64,000 nucleotides of DNA from Candidatus Anammoxibacter sp. GTDB taxonomy: Bacteria > Planctomycetota > Brocadiia > Brocadiales > Anammoxibacteraceae. Under the pieces are notes generated by a model. It worked only from the letters and a program-made list of their open reading frames with translations. It was not told the origin of the DNA and did not search any database. Both the position numbers and the translations under genes were made by a program. Shown here in pieces: positions 42,792 through 52,899 of the stretch; the stretch's first letter is position 1, and each line of letters begins with the position of its first letter. The stretch covers positions 26,407 to 90,406 of the forward strand of contig JAIQZQ010000115.1 in assembly GCA_021777105.1 (NCBI GenBank), in the 5' to 3' direction.

Positions 42792-45317
42792 ATGGCATTT
42801 GTTATATTACTTATTACTATTGCAGCCACTACCGGATATTTAATAACATATCTTCTTGATCCTCTAATTTCCTCCGCAAATCAAAATCCTGAAAATTGCA
42901 GCCCTCCGCCGGTATGCAAAGAACCATGTTCATTCTTTGAAAGGTTTTCATATGGATTTGTTATTGGATTAGGGTTGTTTACATGGATAGCGTATCTTTT
43001 TTCGTTGTTTCTGGGACTTTGCTTTTTCGCTATTTTTTCAGCTGTTTTAATAATGGCGGCTTTCAGTTTTATATTTACTTATCTCAGGCGGGAATCCGTT
43101 AAGATTAGATTTATAAATGAAATTTGCGATATAAAAAGCGGCTTTTTAGCAAATCGTACCTTTTATATTGTTGGTTGCGCGGTATTTTTAGTTTTTGCGG
43201 CGATATTTTGGGGCTTGTTTTCCAGAATAATAATGTGGCGAGGCGGCAACATGTATACCGGGCTTGCAAATAACCTGGGCGACCTTCCGCTCCATTTATC
43301 ATACATCACTTCGTTTGTTTGGGGAGAGAACATACCGCCCCAAGACCCAATCTTTGCCGGCGAGAAATTGGCGTATCCAATTTTGTCTGACTTTTTGTCG
43401 GCAATATTTCTAAAATTAGGCTTGAATTTTAAACAGGCCCTGTTTATCCCCGGTTTTTTATTGTCTCTCGCGTTTTATGGGACATTTTACTCTTTTGTTT
43501 ATCGATTAACGAAAATGCGGGTCGCCGCATTGGCCGCGCAGTTTATTTTCTTTTTTTCCGGCGGGTTTGGATTCTTCCATTTTATTAAAGATTTCATCGA
43601 CCGTCCAACTGGGATATGGGAATTTGCGGCTAATTTATCATCTGATTACACTAAAATTCACACTCTAAATTACCACTGGATTAATCCTTTAACCTCGCTT
43701 AATGTTCCTCAGCGGGCGTATCTGTTTGGTTTTCCCATTACGATTATGATATTTGCGCTTTTGCGCAGTGGGCTTGAGGTTGCCGGGACGAAAACTGAGT
43801 CAAATAGACCTTTAGGGGCTTCGGCGTGGAGGTTCTTTCTGTTTGCAGGTGTTTTGGCGGGAGCTTTGCCTTTTTTTCATACGCACAGTTTTATGGCCAT
43901 GTTGATGGTTACTCTGCCTATGGGGGTTATATTTTGGAATTGGAGGAGATGGTTTTTATTCTTTTTTCCCGCTTTTGTATTGTCATTGCCGCAAATTCTT
44001 TATTTCTCAACCCAGGTTGACGGTGGAACATTTTTTAAGTTTCATTTAGGGTGGATGGCGGGAAATGAGAATTTTGTGTGGTTTTGGTTAAAAAACACCG
44101 GGATTTTCTGGTTTGCGGTTATTGGCGGTTTTATAGCTTTGTTTGTGTTTAAAGACTTTAAGCGGGCAGGCGGCAACAGGCGTTTGTCCGGATATTTTTC
44201 ATTGACCTTTTTGTCTCTTTTTCTATTGCCGAATATTGCTCTTTTTGCGCCTTCTGAATGGGACAATATTAAGCTTCTGATATACTGGTTTTTAGGCTGC
44301 GCTCCAATTGCCGCTTATGGATTGGCGCGTTTATATGAAGCGAAAAGTTATAGAATACCGTTAAGGATAATATTTTTTACGGCGCTCTTTTTTCTATCGT
44401 TTTCAGGCGCAATTGATGTGTTTAAATACGCGATAGCTCCGAATCCCGGCGTGTTTGAATACACGGGCGAGGAGGTTGCCCTTGCCGAGCGTATTGTGGC
44501 TGATACGCGGCCTGACGGCGTGTTTCTAAACGCGCCGACTTATAATCATGTTGTCTTTTTGTCCGGGAGAAAGTCGTTAATGGGCTATCCAGGGCATATT
44601 TGGAGCCATGGATATAAAGATTACAGCTCCCGGGAGCGCGATATTAAAAGGATGCTAAAGGGAACCCGCGACGCAGTTAAGTTGATAGAGAAGTATAAAC
44701 CTGATTACGCCACAATAGGGCGGCATGAGAGAAGCCTTGGGGCAAATAAGATATTTTTTGACAAACATTATGAATGCATAATTAAGACCGGAACTTACAG
44801 CATTTATGATTTAACGCAAGAAAAACAACTTGATTTGAATTCAGCCCATATTGCCGGAGATAAAGATGCTCAACAACTGATAGCTCAAGGGCATGGTCTT
44901 TCAGCTAGCTTTTACGCAAATATGCATTGGGAGGGAGCGCCTGCATTTGAGCAAATTAGCCCCGGCATTTCAATCAACTGGTCAAATGAAGCGGATAAAC
45001 AAATAAACAGCCCGTTTAGCGTTATATGGAAAGGTTCTATAGATATCCCGGAAGCAGGCATCTATGTGTTTAACCTTATATCAGACGACGGCTCATGGCT
45101 CTATATTGACGATGAGTTGTTAATTGACAATGGCGGATATCATGCGGCCAAGTCAGCGAGGGGGAGTGTTTTCCTGGAAAAAGGGGCGCATAATATATTT
45201 GTTAAATATTTTGACGCCGGAGGCGGGGCTATAATACGGTTGTTGTGGACTCCGCCCGGCAGTGATGATTTTGAAGAAGTTGTTCCTCTGGAGATGTTGC
45301 GAATTAAAAGTTTGTGA
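42792..45317 (+). CDS. Polytopic GT-C-like membrane protein with C-terminal PA14 domain
   Basis: The first 580 residues hold about 12 membrane spans with loops such as GDLPLHLSYITSFVWGENIP and PIFAGEKLAYPILSDFLSAI, which look like a GT-C-type lipid-sugar transferase; an acidic residue in the first big loop (GDLPLHL) could be the catalytic base. Residues about 700-835 form a PA14 domain: SASFYANMHWEGAPAFEQ, ISDDGSWLYIDDELLIDNGG and GGGAIIRLLWTPPG. PA14 binds carbohydrate in several families. The fusion would put a sugar-binding module outside the inner membrane. A second PA14-tailed GT-C follows. The sugar donor and acceptor are unknown. Confidence 0.8.
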   Translation: MAFVILLITIAATTGYLITYLLDPLISSANQNPENCSPPPVCKEPCSFFERFSYGFVIGLGLFTWIAYLFSLFLGLCFFAIFSAVLIMAAFSFIFTYLRRESVKIRFINEICDIKSGFLANRTFYIVGCAVFLVFAAIFWGLFSRIIMWRGGNMYTGLANNLGDLPLHLSYITSFVWGENIPPQDPIFAGEKLAYPILSDFLSAIFLKLGLNFKQALFIPGFLLSLAFYGTFYSFVYRLTKMRVAALAAQFIFFFSGGFGFFHFIKDFIDRPTGIWEFAANLSSDYTKIHTLNYHWINPLTSLNVPQRAYLFGFPITIMIFALLRSGLEVAGTKTESNRPLGASAWRFFLFAGVLAGALPFFHTHSFMAMLMVTLPMGVIFWNWRRWFLFFFPAFVLSLPQILYFSTQVDGGTFFKFHLGWMAGNENFVWFWLKNTGIFWFAVIGGFIALFVFKDFKRAGGNRRLSGYFSLTFLSLFLLPNIALFAPSEWDNIKLLIYWFLGCAPIAAYGLARLYEAKSYRIPLRIIFFTALFFLSFSGAIDVFKYAIAPNPGVFEYTGEEVALAERIVADTRPDGVFLNAPTYNHVVFLSGRKSLMGYPGHIWSHGYKDYSSRERDIKRMLKGTRDAVKLIEKYKPDYATIGRHERSLGANKIFFDKHYECIIKTGTYSIYDLTQEKQLDLNSAHIAGDKDAQQLIAQGHGLSASFYANMHWEGAPAFEQISPGISINWSNEADKQINSPFSVIWKGSIDIPEAGIYVFNLISDDGSWLYIDDELLIDNGGYHAAKSARGSVFLEKGAHNIFVKYFDAGGGAIIRLLWTPPGSDDFEEVVPLEMLRIKSL

Positions 45318-45357
45318 TTATGGAGATAACGAAAGCTTTGGTTCAAATAAACCGGCG

Positions 45358-45392
45358 AAACTCTTAAAATTTTGCAAAATTTAAGAGTTTTT
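45358..45392 (+). terminator. AT-rich hairpin terminator
   Basis: AAACTCTTAAA and TTTTGC pair with GCAAAA and TTTAAGAGTTT (one bulged A), ending TTTTTAAC. It closes the first PA14 gene and sits 200 bp before the second. Confidence 0.7.
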
Positions 45393-45590
45393 AACACTAC
45401 GCAAAGTTTTAATGGAAAACGTCATTTTAATTAAATATAATGCTAAATCTATTTTTGGCGTGGACGCCGGCTATAATATGGGTATAACATGATTTACGCG
45501 TCAATTATTAATAGATAACATAAATTTGAAAATCTAAAAGCCGGCGTTTGATTGCGACGCCGTTTTATTTTGAAGGCGGTTATAAAAGAT

Positions 45591-47597
45591 ATGAATAATC
45601 AAAAAAAAGATAGAATTTTTCTACTAATAGCTTTTTTTCTGCCCCTTGTGGTTTCAGGGGTTTTTCGGTTTTGGGATCTTGATCTCAGGCCTTTTCATTC
45701 CGACGAGGGCGTGAATTCGCATTTTCTGTTAAAACTGTACAAGGACAATTATTATCATTACAATCCAGCCAATTATCACGGCCCGTTTCTCTATTACATA
45801 GGGTTAATACCTTTTTACATATTAGGCATTAATGATTTTTCATTCCGCATTATGCCTGCTTTGTTCGGCATTATGAACGTTGCGTTGCTCTATCCTTTGC
45901 GCCGCAAATTAGGGACAATGGGATTGCTTGCGGCCGGCTTGATGGTTGCCATATCTCCGTCAATTTCATTTTTTGCGCGGGACACTATTCACGAAACATA
46001 TCTGATATTTTTTACGTTGGCCGTGGTGGTTTCATTTTATCTCTATTACGAGACCAGGAAAGCTCGGCACATTTACTTTGCGTCGGCAAGCCTTGCGTTT
46101 GTTGTTACAATCAAGGAGACTTTTATAGTAACATTTGCCGTGTTTGCGCTTGCGTTGGCTATTGCTTATTTCTGTCAAATAACATTTTTCACAAAAGGCC
46201 CGTGGTTTCAAGCTCTGAAGGACGTTTTCCGTTCATTAGGCGGGCAATTCAGACGGCGAAAATATACGATAATTATTAGCTTTGCAATGTTTTTGCTAAT
46301 TAATTTCCTGTTTTACTCATCGTTTTTTACATATTACGACGGTGTAAAGGGGATTTTGACCACGCTAATGATATGGACAAAGACCGGCACAAAAGAGTCG
46401 GGCGGCCATGTGAAGCCGTTTATTTACTATTTTAAAATATTGTACAAATTTGAATTGCCTATCCTTGTGGTTGCTATTGTTGGGTATTACTTTGTTGTTA
46501 GGGAAAAAAGGAAATTTTCAATATTTGTCGCGTCATGGACGCTGCTTATCTTTTTAATTTATTCCCTGATACCATACAAAACACCATGGTTGATTATAAA
46601 CGTTACACTTCCTTTGGCCATAATGGGCGGCATATTTTTTAACGGCATATTCAGTTTTGTAAAGAAGGGGTGGCATCAAGCTGTTTTTTATCCGTTGACG
46701 GTCTGCTTGTTTGGGGTTTTGTGTTATAACTCTATTCTTCTTAATTTTGTGTATTATGATGATGAAAGGCGCGAGTTGGTGTATGTGCAGACTCATCGCG
46801 ATATATATAATTTGTTGGACTCTATGGACGCGCTTGCTGAAAAAGGCGGCAAGGATATGGTTATAAATGTGGTGTCTAAATCGTATTGGCCTCTGCCGTG
46901 GTATTTACGGAGGAGGGGGTTTACAAAACCAAAATTCTGGGGAAAGGTTATTAAGAATCCAAATGCGCCGGTTATCCTGGCCGATAGAAAAGGCGAACCT
47001 GAATTAAAGAAAAAGTTAAAAGGCGTCTATAAAACAAAGAATTTTATTTTGCGTCCCGGTGTCTGGATGTTTGCATACATCCAAAAGGATTTGTACGAAG
47101 CTGTTTATGGGCGGGAAGGCGAGGTGGAAGCTGAGGAGTATGTGCCTATCGTTAAGGTCTCAAGAGATGAGCTTGAGCCCGGATTAATAGCTAATTATTT
47201 TCATAACGCCGAATGCGCCGGTGAGCCGTTTTTAACAAAAATGGAAACCGGCCAAATTTCGTTTGAATATCGCGATAAATCCAAACGGCCTTATCGGACG
47301 CCTTTTGGAATTAGGTGGGAGGGGTATCTGTTTATTGAAGAAGAGGGTGTTTACCAATTTGCCACCAAATCAGACGACGGATCAAATGTGTACGTAGACG
47401 GGTATATTGTTGTTGACAACAGCGGTTTGCACGCGACACGGCATGTGGCGGCTGCTGTATTCATGGATGAGGGCTTTCATAAATTTAAAGTGGATTATTT
47501 TGAGGGAGGCGGCGCCGCGATTATGAATTTGTTATGGACGCCGCAAGGCGGCAAGGAGACCCTGATCCCAGGCGATCGTTTTTTTCATAAAAAATAG
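45591..47597 (+). CDS. PMT/Agl23-like GT-C glycosyltransferase with C-terminal PA14 domain
   Basis: About 530 residues are membrane protein of the TIGR03663/PMT-like type: LRPFHSDEGVNSHFLLKLY, NYHGPFLYYIGLIPFYILG and ARDTIHETYLIFFTLAVVVS. In this family the DE in the first loop carries the catalytic Asp. The rest is a PA14 domain (ANYFHNAECAGEPF, TKSDDGSNVYVDGYIVVDN, EGGGAAIMNLLWTPQGG), similar in layout to that of the previous gene. I set the start at the ATG 45591 (AAGGCGG upstream); the longer frame begins at a TTG at 45552. It probably transfers sugar from polyprenyl-phosphate to a periplasmic acceptor. Confidence 0.82.
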   Translation: MNNQKKDRIFLLIAFFLPLVVSGVFRFWDLDLRPFHSDEGVNSHFLLKLYKDNYYHYNPANYHGPFLYYIGLIPFYILGINDFSFRIMPALFGIMNVALLYPLRRKLGTMGLLAAGLMVAISPSISFFARDTIHETYLIFFTLAVVVSFYLYYETRKARHIYFASASLAFVVTIKETFIVTFAVFALALAIAYFCQITFFTKGPWFQALKDVFRSLGGQFRRRKYTIIISFAMFLLINFLFYSSFFTYYDGVKGILTTLMIWTKTGTKESGGHVKPFIYYFKILYKFELPILVVAIVGYYFVVREKRKFSIFVASWTLLIFLIYSLIPYKTPWLIINVTLPLAIMGGIFFNGIFSFVKKGWHQAVFYPLTVCLFGVLCYNSILLNFVYYDDERRELVYVQTHRDIYNLLDSMDALAEKGGKDMVINVVSKSYWPLPWYLRRRGFTKPKFWGKVIKNPNAPVILADRKGEPELKKKLKGVYKTKNFILRPGVWMFAYIQKDLYEAVYGREGEVEAEEYVPIVKVSRDELEPGLIANYFHNAECAGEPFLTKMETGQISFEYRDKSKRPYRTPFGIRWEGYLFIEEEGVYQFATKSDDGSNVYVDGYIVVDNSGLHATRHVAAAVFMDEGFHKFKVDYFEGGGAAIMNLLWTPQGGKETLIPGDRFFHKK

Positions 47598-47605
47598 CAG
47601 TTTTA

Positions 47606-48325
47606 TTATTGGCGAAAGCCTCTCATTTTTATAACCAAAAGGTCTAAAAACATTTGTAATGAGTGCTTTATGGGGTTTACCTTGCTTAATGTCGCGTCTT
47701 TCCACGAAATGGGGACCTCTTTGATATTATATTTCTGTTTTCGCGACAAATAGAGGGCTTCCACATCAAATGAGAAGCCGTTAATTCCGCATTTGTTAAA
47801 AACGGTTTTAGCCGCCTCTTTTGTAAATCCTTTAAATCCGCATTGCGTGTCTACAATGCCTTCCAACAATATAACCGTTACTATAAAGTTGAAAATCTTC
47901 CCCATCATTTCTCTATACCAGGGTTGATGCACAATAATATCGGAATCCGGCAGGCTTCTTGAGCCTATTACGACCTCATAACCGTTTTGCAGGAAAGGCA
48001 GGCATTTCTCCAACTCTTCTATAGGGGTTGAAAGATCTGCGTCGGTAAAAAAAATATATTTTCCGTTTGCCGATAAGACTCCATTTCTAACCGTGAAACC
48101 TTTGCCCCTGTTTGCGCCGTTGGCTATGATAGAGACGTTGTTCTCCGGCTTAATGAAGTCTTTGATCAATTGCGCCGTATTGTCGGAGGAGCCGTCGTCC
48201 ACAACAATAATTTCATACGAATAGTTTTGCGCTGCAAGGTAATCACACACTCTTTTTATAGTGGGCAATATACGTTTCTCTTCGTTATAGGCGGGTATTA
48301 CTATTGAAAGGTAACAATCGTCCAT
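47606..48325 (-). CDS. GT2 glycosyltransferase, Dpm1/Alg5-like
   Basis: The 239-residue enzyme is a family 2 GT-A fold protein: SIVIPAYNEEKRILPTIKRV, VVDDGSSDNT and FFTDADLSTPIEELE (the DAD metal site). GCNCGFKGF-like QCGFKGF and the C-terminal VPISWKDATLSKVNP fit polyprenyl-phosphate mannose or glucose synthases. It would make polyprenyl-P-sugar from a nucleotide sugar at the cytoplasmic face. It faces the PA14 GT-C gene and ends 8 bp from it. A GT-C protein using polyprenyl-P-sugar next door makes a donor-to-transfer link likely, though they are transcribed in opposite directions. Confidence 0.85.
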   Translation of the reverse strand: MDDCYLSIVIPAYNEEKRILPTIKRVCDYLAAQNYSYEIIVVDDGSSDNTAQLIKDFIKPENNVSIIANGANRGKGFTVRNGVLSANGKYIFFTDADLSTPIEELEKCLPFLQNGYEVVIGSRSLPDSDIIVHQPWYREMMGKIFNFIVTVILLEGIVDTQCGFKGFTKEAAKTVFNKCGINGFSFDVEALYLSRKQKYNIKEVPISWKDATLSKVNPIKHSLQMFLDLLVIKMRGFRQ

Positions 48326-48625
48326 AGTTCAGTGTCGCTCCAGTGGCCGGGCCTCGATTTTTGGCTTTTCAGTAAAATGCTGATTGATGTAAATGTATGG
48401 TATCTTTACAGTTAAGAAATAAGGGGTGAATTTATCATATTATAAGATACTTGTCAATATTTCTTTGTTTTTAAAAAGAAACTTTAACTATTTAACCCGT
48501 TTCTGATACAATATATATGAATTTAATCCTTTTTCAGGGAGCGGAAATTGGCAATTTTAAGTCTAAAAACATGAATTGTTGTTATTGGAATATTAAACCA
48601 TTTGTTTTTAACAGGAGGAGCTAAA

Positions 48626-49084
48626 ATGAAATCATTGACGGAATCTCTAACCCAACGAACCGGCGATTATCATTCAAAGTTTGGATTAATGGTTGAAAAA
48701 GAGTTTTTGATCTTCAACAAACCGATAGTGTCCTCAACAACCAACATTTGGCAACCTTCAATTGACATTTATGAAACCTCTGAAAATGTTGTTGTCAAAA
48801 TGGATATTAGCGGCGTTGATATTAAAGAGATGAATATAGAGTTTGACGGCTCTATGTTAACGATATCGGGTGAAAGAAGCGACGAATCCGGCCACCTGAA
48901 AACATGTTATCATCAAATGGAAATTAGATACGGTCATTTTGAGAGAAAGATTTCAATCCCAAAACCAATCAAAGAAGAAAATATTGAAGCTATGCTTGAA
49001 GACGGCATTTTAATGATTGTGTTTCCAATAGACGCGCAATTTAAGGCATGCCTTCCAAAGCCTGTGTTTCACATAAGTTTTTAA
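48626..49084 (+). CDS. Small heat shock protein Hsp20
   Basis: The 152-residue protein has an alpha-crystallin domain: PSIDIYETSENVVVKMDISG, then DIKEMNIEFDGSMLTISGER and HFERKISIPKPIKEENIEAM. It holds unfolding proteins in soluble form without ATP. The start is placed at the ATG at 48626 behind AGGAGG; a longer frame starts at 48602 without one. No CIRCE element is seen. lon follows 280 bp later on the same strand, so protein-quality genes cluster here. Confidence 0.92.
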   Translation: MKSLTESLTQRTGDYHSKFGLMVEKEFLIFNKPIVSSTTNIWQPSIDIYETSENVVVKMDISGVDIKEMNIEFDGSMLTISGERSDESGHLKTCYHQMEIRYGHFERKISIPKPIKEENIEAMLEDGILMIVFPIDAQFKACLPKPVFHISF

Positions 49085-49364
49085 TGTTTACAATGAGCCC
49101 GCCTGATATCATGATGCAATTTGAAGGATGTTTATTCTCGCCTTTTTTTTCTTCCCGCTTCTAAAATTTTTTGATTTTTAACCTGCCTTTGCGCAAATTA
49201 TTTAAGTAAACGCCGGGCAATGATAAATCAAAACAATATAACATTTTAAGGCGCGCATTGTTTTTTAATTTTCCCCTTTTCATTTACTTATGAATTGCTT
49301 AAAATCCAGTTGTTTTAATTGAAAATAGAATGGATTGTAATAGACTCCGAAAGGATTATGAATA

Positions 49365-51821
49365 ATGGTATCAAAAGCTAAAGAAAATAATAAAAAAGAG
49401 CTTAAAAAAACAAAGAAAAGCTCCCAAAAAACGGTAAAATCGCCACCCCCGGCCAAGCCGGCCAAAAAACGCCCCAGATTAATCGGCCCCGTTAAAACTA
49501 TGCCGGTTCTGGCAATTAAAGACACAATAGTTTTTCCTCACATGGTAACCGCTTTATCGGTTAATAATGAAAAAGAACTTAAACTTATTGACGACGTGCT
49601 GGCCGGCGACAGGTACCTTGTCTTGGCGGCGCAAAAAGACATAAGCAAAGAGACTCCAGATATTAACGACCTTTATACGACCGCTACGCAATCAACCGTG
49701 CTGCAAATGTTGAGGATGCCGGATAACAGCGCAAGAATATTGGTTCAGGGGCTTCATCGCATTAAGATTGTAAAATATACGGAAAAAGACCCATATTTTA
49801 AGGTTGCCTCAAGAGTTTTGGACGACATTTACGATTCCGATAATAATGATGAGATAAAGGCCATTTCACAAAACATTTCCGAGCAGTTTAAAGAGATGAT
49901 CACAATGGTTCCCAATATTCCCGAGGATTTGAAGATTGCGATCATAAATGTTGAAACTCCAAGCAGACTTGCCGACCTTGTCGTTTCTCATTTAAACATT
50001 TCAGTGGCTGAAAAACAGTTGATCCTTGATGAAGTTAACGTGAAAAAGAGGCTGACAAAGCTAAACACATACGTCACCAGAGAGATGCAGGTTCTTAAAC
50101 TCGCTACAAAGATTCAGTCACAGACTAAAACGGAGATGGACAAGAGCCAACGCGAATACTACTTGAGACAGCAACTCAAGACAATTCAGGATGAATTGGG
50201 TCAAAAAGATGAGCGGGTCGTTGAAACGGATGAATTAAGAAAGAAGTTAAAGGATGCGCGGCTGCCTGAAGAGGCCGGCAAGGAGGCGGATCGCGAGCTT
50301 AACAGGCTTGCAAAAATGTCGCCGATCTCGGCTGAATACACAGTTTCAAGGACGTTCCTTGACTGGATGATATCACTGCCGTGGTCCATTACCACCCAGG
50401 ATATCCTTGACATTAAAACCGCGCACAAAATACTGGACGAAGATCATTATGATCTGGAAAAGGTAAAGGAGCGCATACTTGAATATCTGGCGGTTTTAAA
50501 GCTCAAAAGAGATATGAAAGGCCCTATACTCTGTTTTGTAGGCCCTCCGGGCACGGGAAAGACTTCGATAGGCAAATCCATAGCAAGGGCTATGGGCCGC
50601 AAATTTGTGCGCATTTCATTAGGCGGCGTTAGGGACGAGGCTGAAATTAGAGGCCATCGCCGCACATATATAGGCGCCTTGCCCGGCAGGATAATTCAGG
50701 GCTTAAAAAAGGCGGGCACGAGCAATCCCGTGTTCATGCTTGATGAAATTGACAAATTGGGAACTGATTTTCGCGGCGATCCCTCTTCCGCGTTGTTGGA
50801 GGTGCTGGACCCTGAGCAAAACAACGCATTTTCAGATCATTACCTTGACGTTGCGTTTGATTTGTCAAAAGTTATGTTTATTACAACCGCGAATCTGCTT
50901 GACCCAATACCTTCAGCTTTAAGGGATAGGATGGAGGTGCTTGAGCTGCCCGGATACACTGAAGAGGAGAAGCTCTCTATAGCCAAAGAGTTTTTAATCA
51001 CCAAACAGATCAAGGAGCATGGGCTAAAGTCTACAAACATAACAATACCGCCTGCAACGGTTAAAAAGATCATTGCGGATTATACGCGCGAGGCCGGCCT
51101 GAGAAACCTTGAACGTGAAATAGCTTCGGTTTGCAGAAAAAGCGCCAAGCTAATCGCCGAGGGCAAAGCAAAAAAAGTAAACGTAACTTCGGATAAATTG
51201 GAAAAGATGCTGGGGCCGATCAAATTCTTTAAAGAGATTGCCGAACGCGTAAGCGAGCCCGGCGTTGCCACTGGATTAGCCTGGACGCAGGCCGGCGGCG
51301 ATATTCTTTTTATAGAAACTACGCTTATGCCCGGCACAGGCAAATTAATCCTTACAGGCCAGCTTGGCGATGTTATGAAAGAGTCGGCGCAAGCAGCCAT
51401 GAGCTACATCAGGGCGCACGCAAAGGATCTAAATATTTCGTTCACAAATTTTAATAAAAACGATTTTCATATCCATATCCCGGCCGGCGCCATACCAAAA
51501 GACGGCCCTTCAGCAGGCGTCACCATGGCCATGTCGCTTATATCGCTGTTGCGAAAAGAGCCTATTCGGCCAACAGTTGCCATGACCGGCGAGATAACCC
51601 TGCGCGGTCATGTTTTGCCGGTGGGCGGAATTAAAGAGAAAGCCCTTGCCGCCAGACGGGCCGGCATCAAGACCGTAATACTTCCTAAAAAGAATGGCAA
51701 GGATTTAACGGAACTGCATGACGATGTGAAAAAAGATCTCAAATTTTCATTTGTGGAAACCCTAAATGATCTGCTGCCGGTTGCTTTTAATAATAAGGCC
51801 AAAAACACAAAAAAACGGTAA
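49365..51821 (+). CDS. lon: ATP-dependent protease Lon
   Basis: The 818-residue enzyme degrades damaged and regulatory proteins. It has a Lys/Pro-rich leader (about 1-45), the substrate-binding N-domain, AAA+ module with Walker A GPPGTGKTSIGKSIA and Walker B FMLDEIDKLG, and the protease domain with the Ser-Lys dyad: PKDGPSAGVTMA (Ser) and GGIKEKALAARRAG (Lys). The sequence GLAWTQAGGDILFIE is typical of bacterial Lon. Length is normal, apart from the leader. It may help to degrade the antitoxins encoded nearby. Confidence 0.98.
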   Translation: MVSKAKENNKKELKKTKKSSQKTVKSPPPAKPAKKRPRLIGPVKTMPVLAIKDTIVFPHMVTALSVNNEKELKLIDDVLAGDRYLVLAAQKDISKETPDINDLYTTATQSTVLQMLRMPDNSARILVQGLHRIKIVKYTEKDPYFKVASRVLDDIYDSDNNDEIKAISQNISEQFKEMITMVPNIPEDLKIAIINVETPSRLADLVVSHLNISVAEKQLILDEVNVKKRLTKLNTYVTREMQVLKLATKIQSQTKTEMDKSQREYYLRQQLKTIQDELGQKDERVVETDELRKKLKDARLPEEAGKEADRELNRLAKMSPISAEYTVSRTFLDWMISLPWSITTQDILDIKTAHKILDEDHYDLEKVKERILEYLAVLKLKRDMKGPILCFVGPPGTGKTSIGKSIARAMGRKFVRISLGGVRDEAEIRGHRRTYIGALPGRIIQGLKKAGTSNPVFMLDEIDKLGTDFRGDPSSALLEVLDPEQNNAFSDHYLDVAFDLSKVMFITTANLLDPIPSALRDRMEVLELPGYTEEEKLSIAKEFLITKQIKEHGLKSTNITIPPATVKKIIADYTREAGLRNLEREIASVCRKSAKLIAEGKAKKVNVTSDKLEKMLGPIKFFKEIAERVSEPGVATGLAWTQAGGDILFIETTLMPGTGKLILTGQLGDVMKESAQAAMSYIRAHAKDLNISFTNFNKNDFHIHIPAGAIPKDGPSAGVTMAMSLISLLRKEPIRPTVAMTGEITLRGHVLPVGGIKEKALAARRAGIKTVILPKKNGKDLTELHDDVKKDLKFSFVETLNDLLPVAFNNKAKNTKKR

Positions 51822-52620
51822 AGATGCTATGTGTTGACGCCGGATAAATTGCGCGCTACCTGATTTTGTTTTAAATGAAGTCTGTAATATTCGCTATAGC
51901 CTCTTGTTTGCCCTTTAGTTGAGCATGCGCGTATGTTTCTTGATAGAAGGTTTAGCGCGTCCAGGGATATATCTTGCCGTAATGACCGGCGAGCCGCTTT
52001 CAATCAGAAGTTTGCATCGCTCCGTCTCAAATTGTTAAATAACAGGCAGAAATGTCTCCCTATCTTTTAAAAAGTGAAAATCTCCAAAAAAAAACTTAAG
52101 CCAAAGGCATTAAGATCATTTTCTAAAATTATTAAATATACGGTTAGTTTTCCGTTAGAAATATTCCTGACTAACTTTACACCGCATCCAATTTGTCCCA
52201 CGTGAACAATGTAACCTCTTTATCTTCGTTTTTCGCCTTGTAGTGTCACACCACTACGTGGTATAGGGGAATCCCTTACATGATGTAAGGGTGTGGTGTA
52301 AGGTGGTTGGCTATCTCATGTTTTGACTTATATATATCATATAATGGGTGTTGAAAAACAATCGTTGATAATGTATATTATTCTCGTCAAACTTGATACT
52401 GCATCGCCCTACGTATTTTTTTAATAGGATCAGAATACGATTGCCGGCGCGCTATTGCCGGCGCGCGATCTGTTTAGAGATATCGGACAATACAAATAGG
52501 AATTGGAATGGGCAAGGGAACGGCAATATATAAGGATTGCCTAACTCGGATAAACCGGCAATTTGCAGTTAGCAAGTAAAAGCTGGAGCAGTCTTTCAGA
52601 CTGCTTCCAAACGTTTTGAT
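51822..52620. repeat. Repeat-rich intergenic region after lon
   Basis: No intact gene. A compact palindrome cluster lies at 52245-52300: CCCTTACAT-g-ATGTAAGGG (52273-52291) flanked by ACACCAC and GTGGTGT, enclosing a second palindrome CCACTACGTGG. ATTGCCGGCGCGC is directly repeated (52440-52452 and 52454-52466). A repeat with AAAGCTGGAGCAGTC and GACTGCTTCCAAACG sits at about 52573-52615, like the one near 42704. Confidence 0.55.
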
Positions 52621-52866
52621 TTTCGATTACAGTTACCCTTAAAACATAACGTATTAATCATTGAATTTGATGGAACCCAAAAATATTTTCTCAAAATTTG
52701 TCAAAACTTATTTTATAGGAGACTAAAAAGGTTAGGATTCTCAAATCAAACATCAAATAATATTTTAGGAATATTTTCGTCTTTGCGCCTTACAATGAGC
52801 GAGAAAGACAAAGAACTTTTTAAATTTTTTAACATAAAATCAGAATTTAAATTTTTACAAGAATAG
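52621..52866 (+). pseudogene. C-terminal remnant of a protein, possibly a transposase
   Basis: An open frame without a start reads VLIIEFDGTQKYFLKICQNL, then FYRRLKRLGFSNQTSNNILG and ends SEKDKELFKFFNIKSE to a stop at 52866. The layout is like the C-terminal end of some DDE transposases, but the assignment is weak. The front is replaced by the palindromic repeat ending about 52615. It is a fragment of about 80 codons. Confidence 0.35.
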
Positions 52867-52899
52867 AGAATTTTGAAAGAAAGTACGAGGAGGAATAAT

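Noticed and set aside
48326..48625. CIRCE element or heat-shock promoter before hsp20
   Set aside because: No TTAGCACTC/GAGTGCTAA repeat was found, and -10/-35 boxes are too weak to call.
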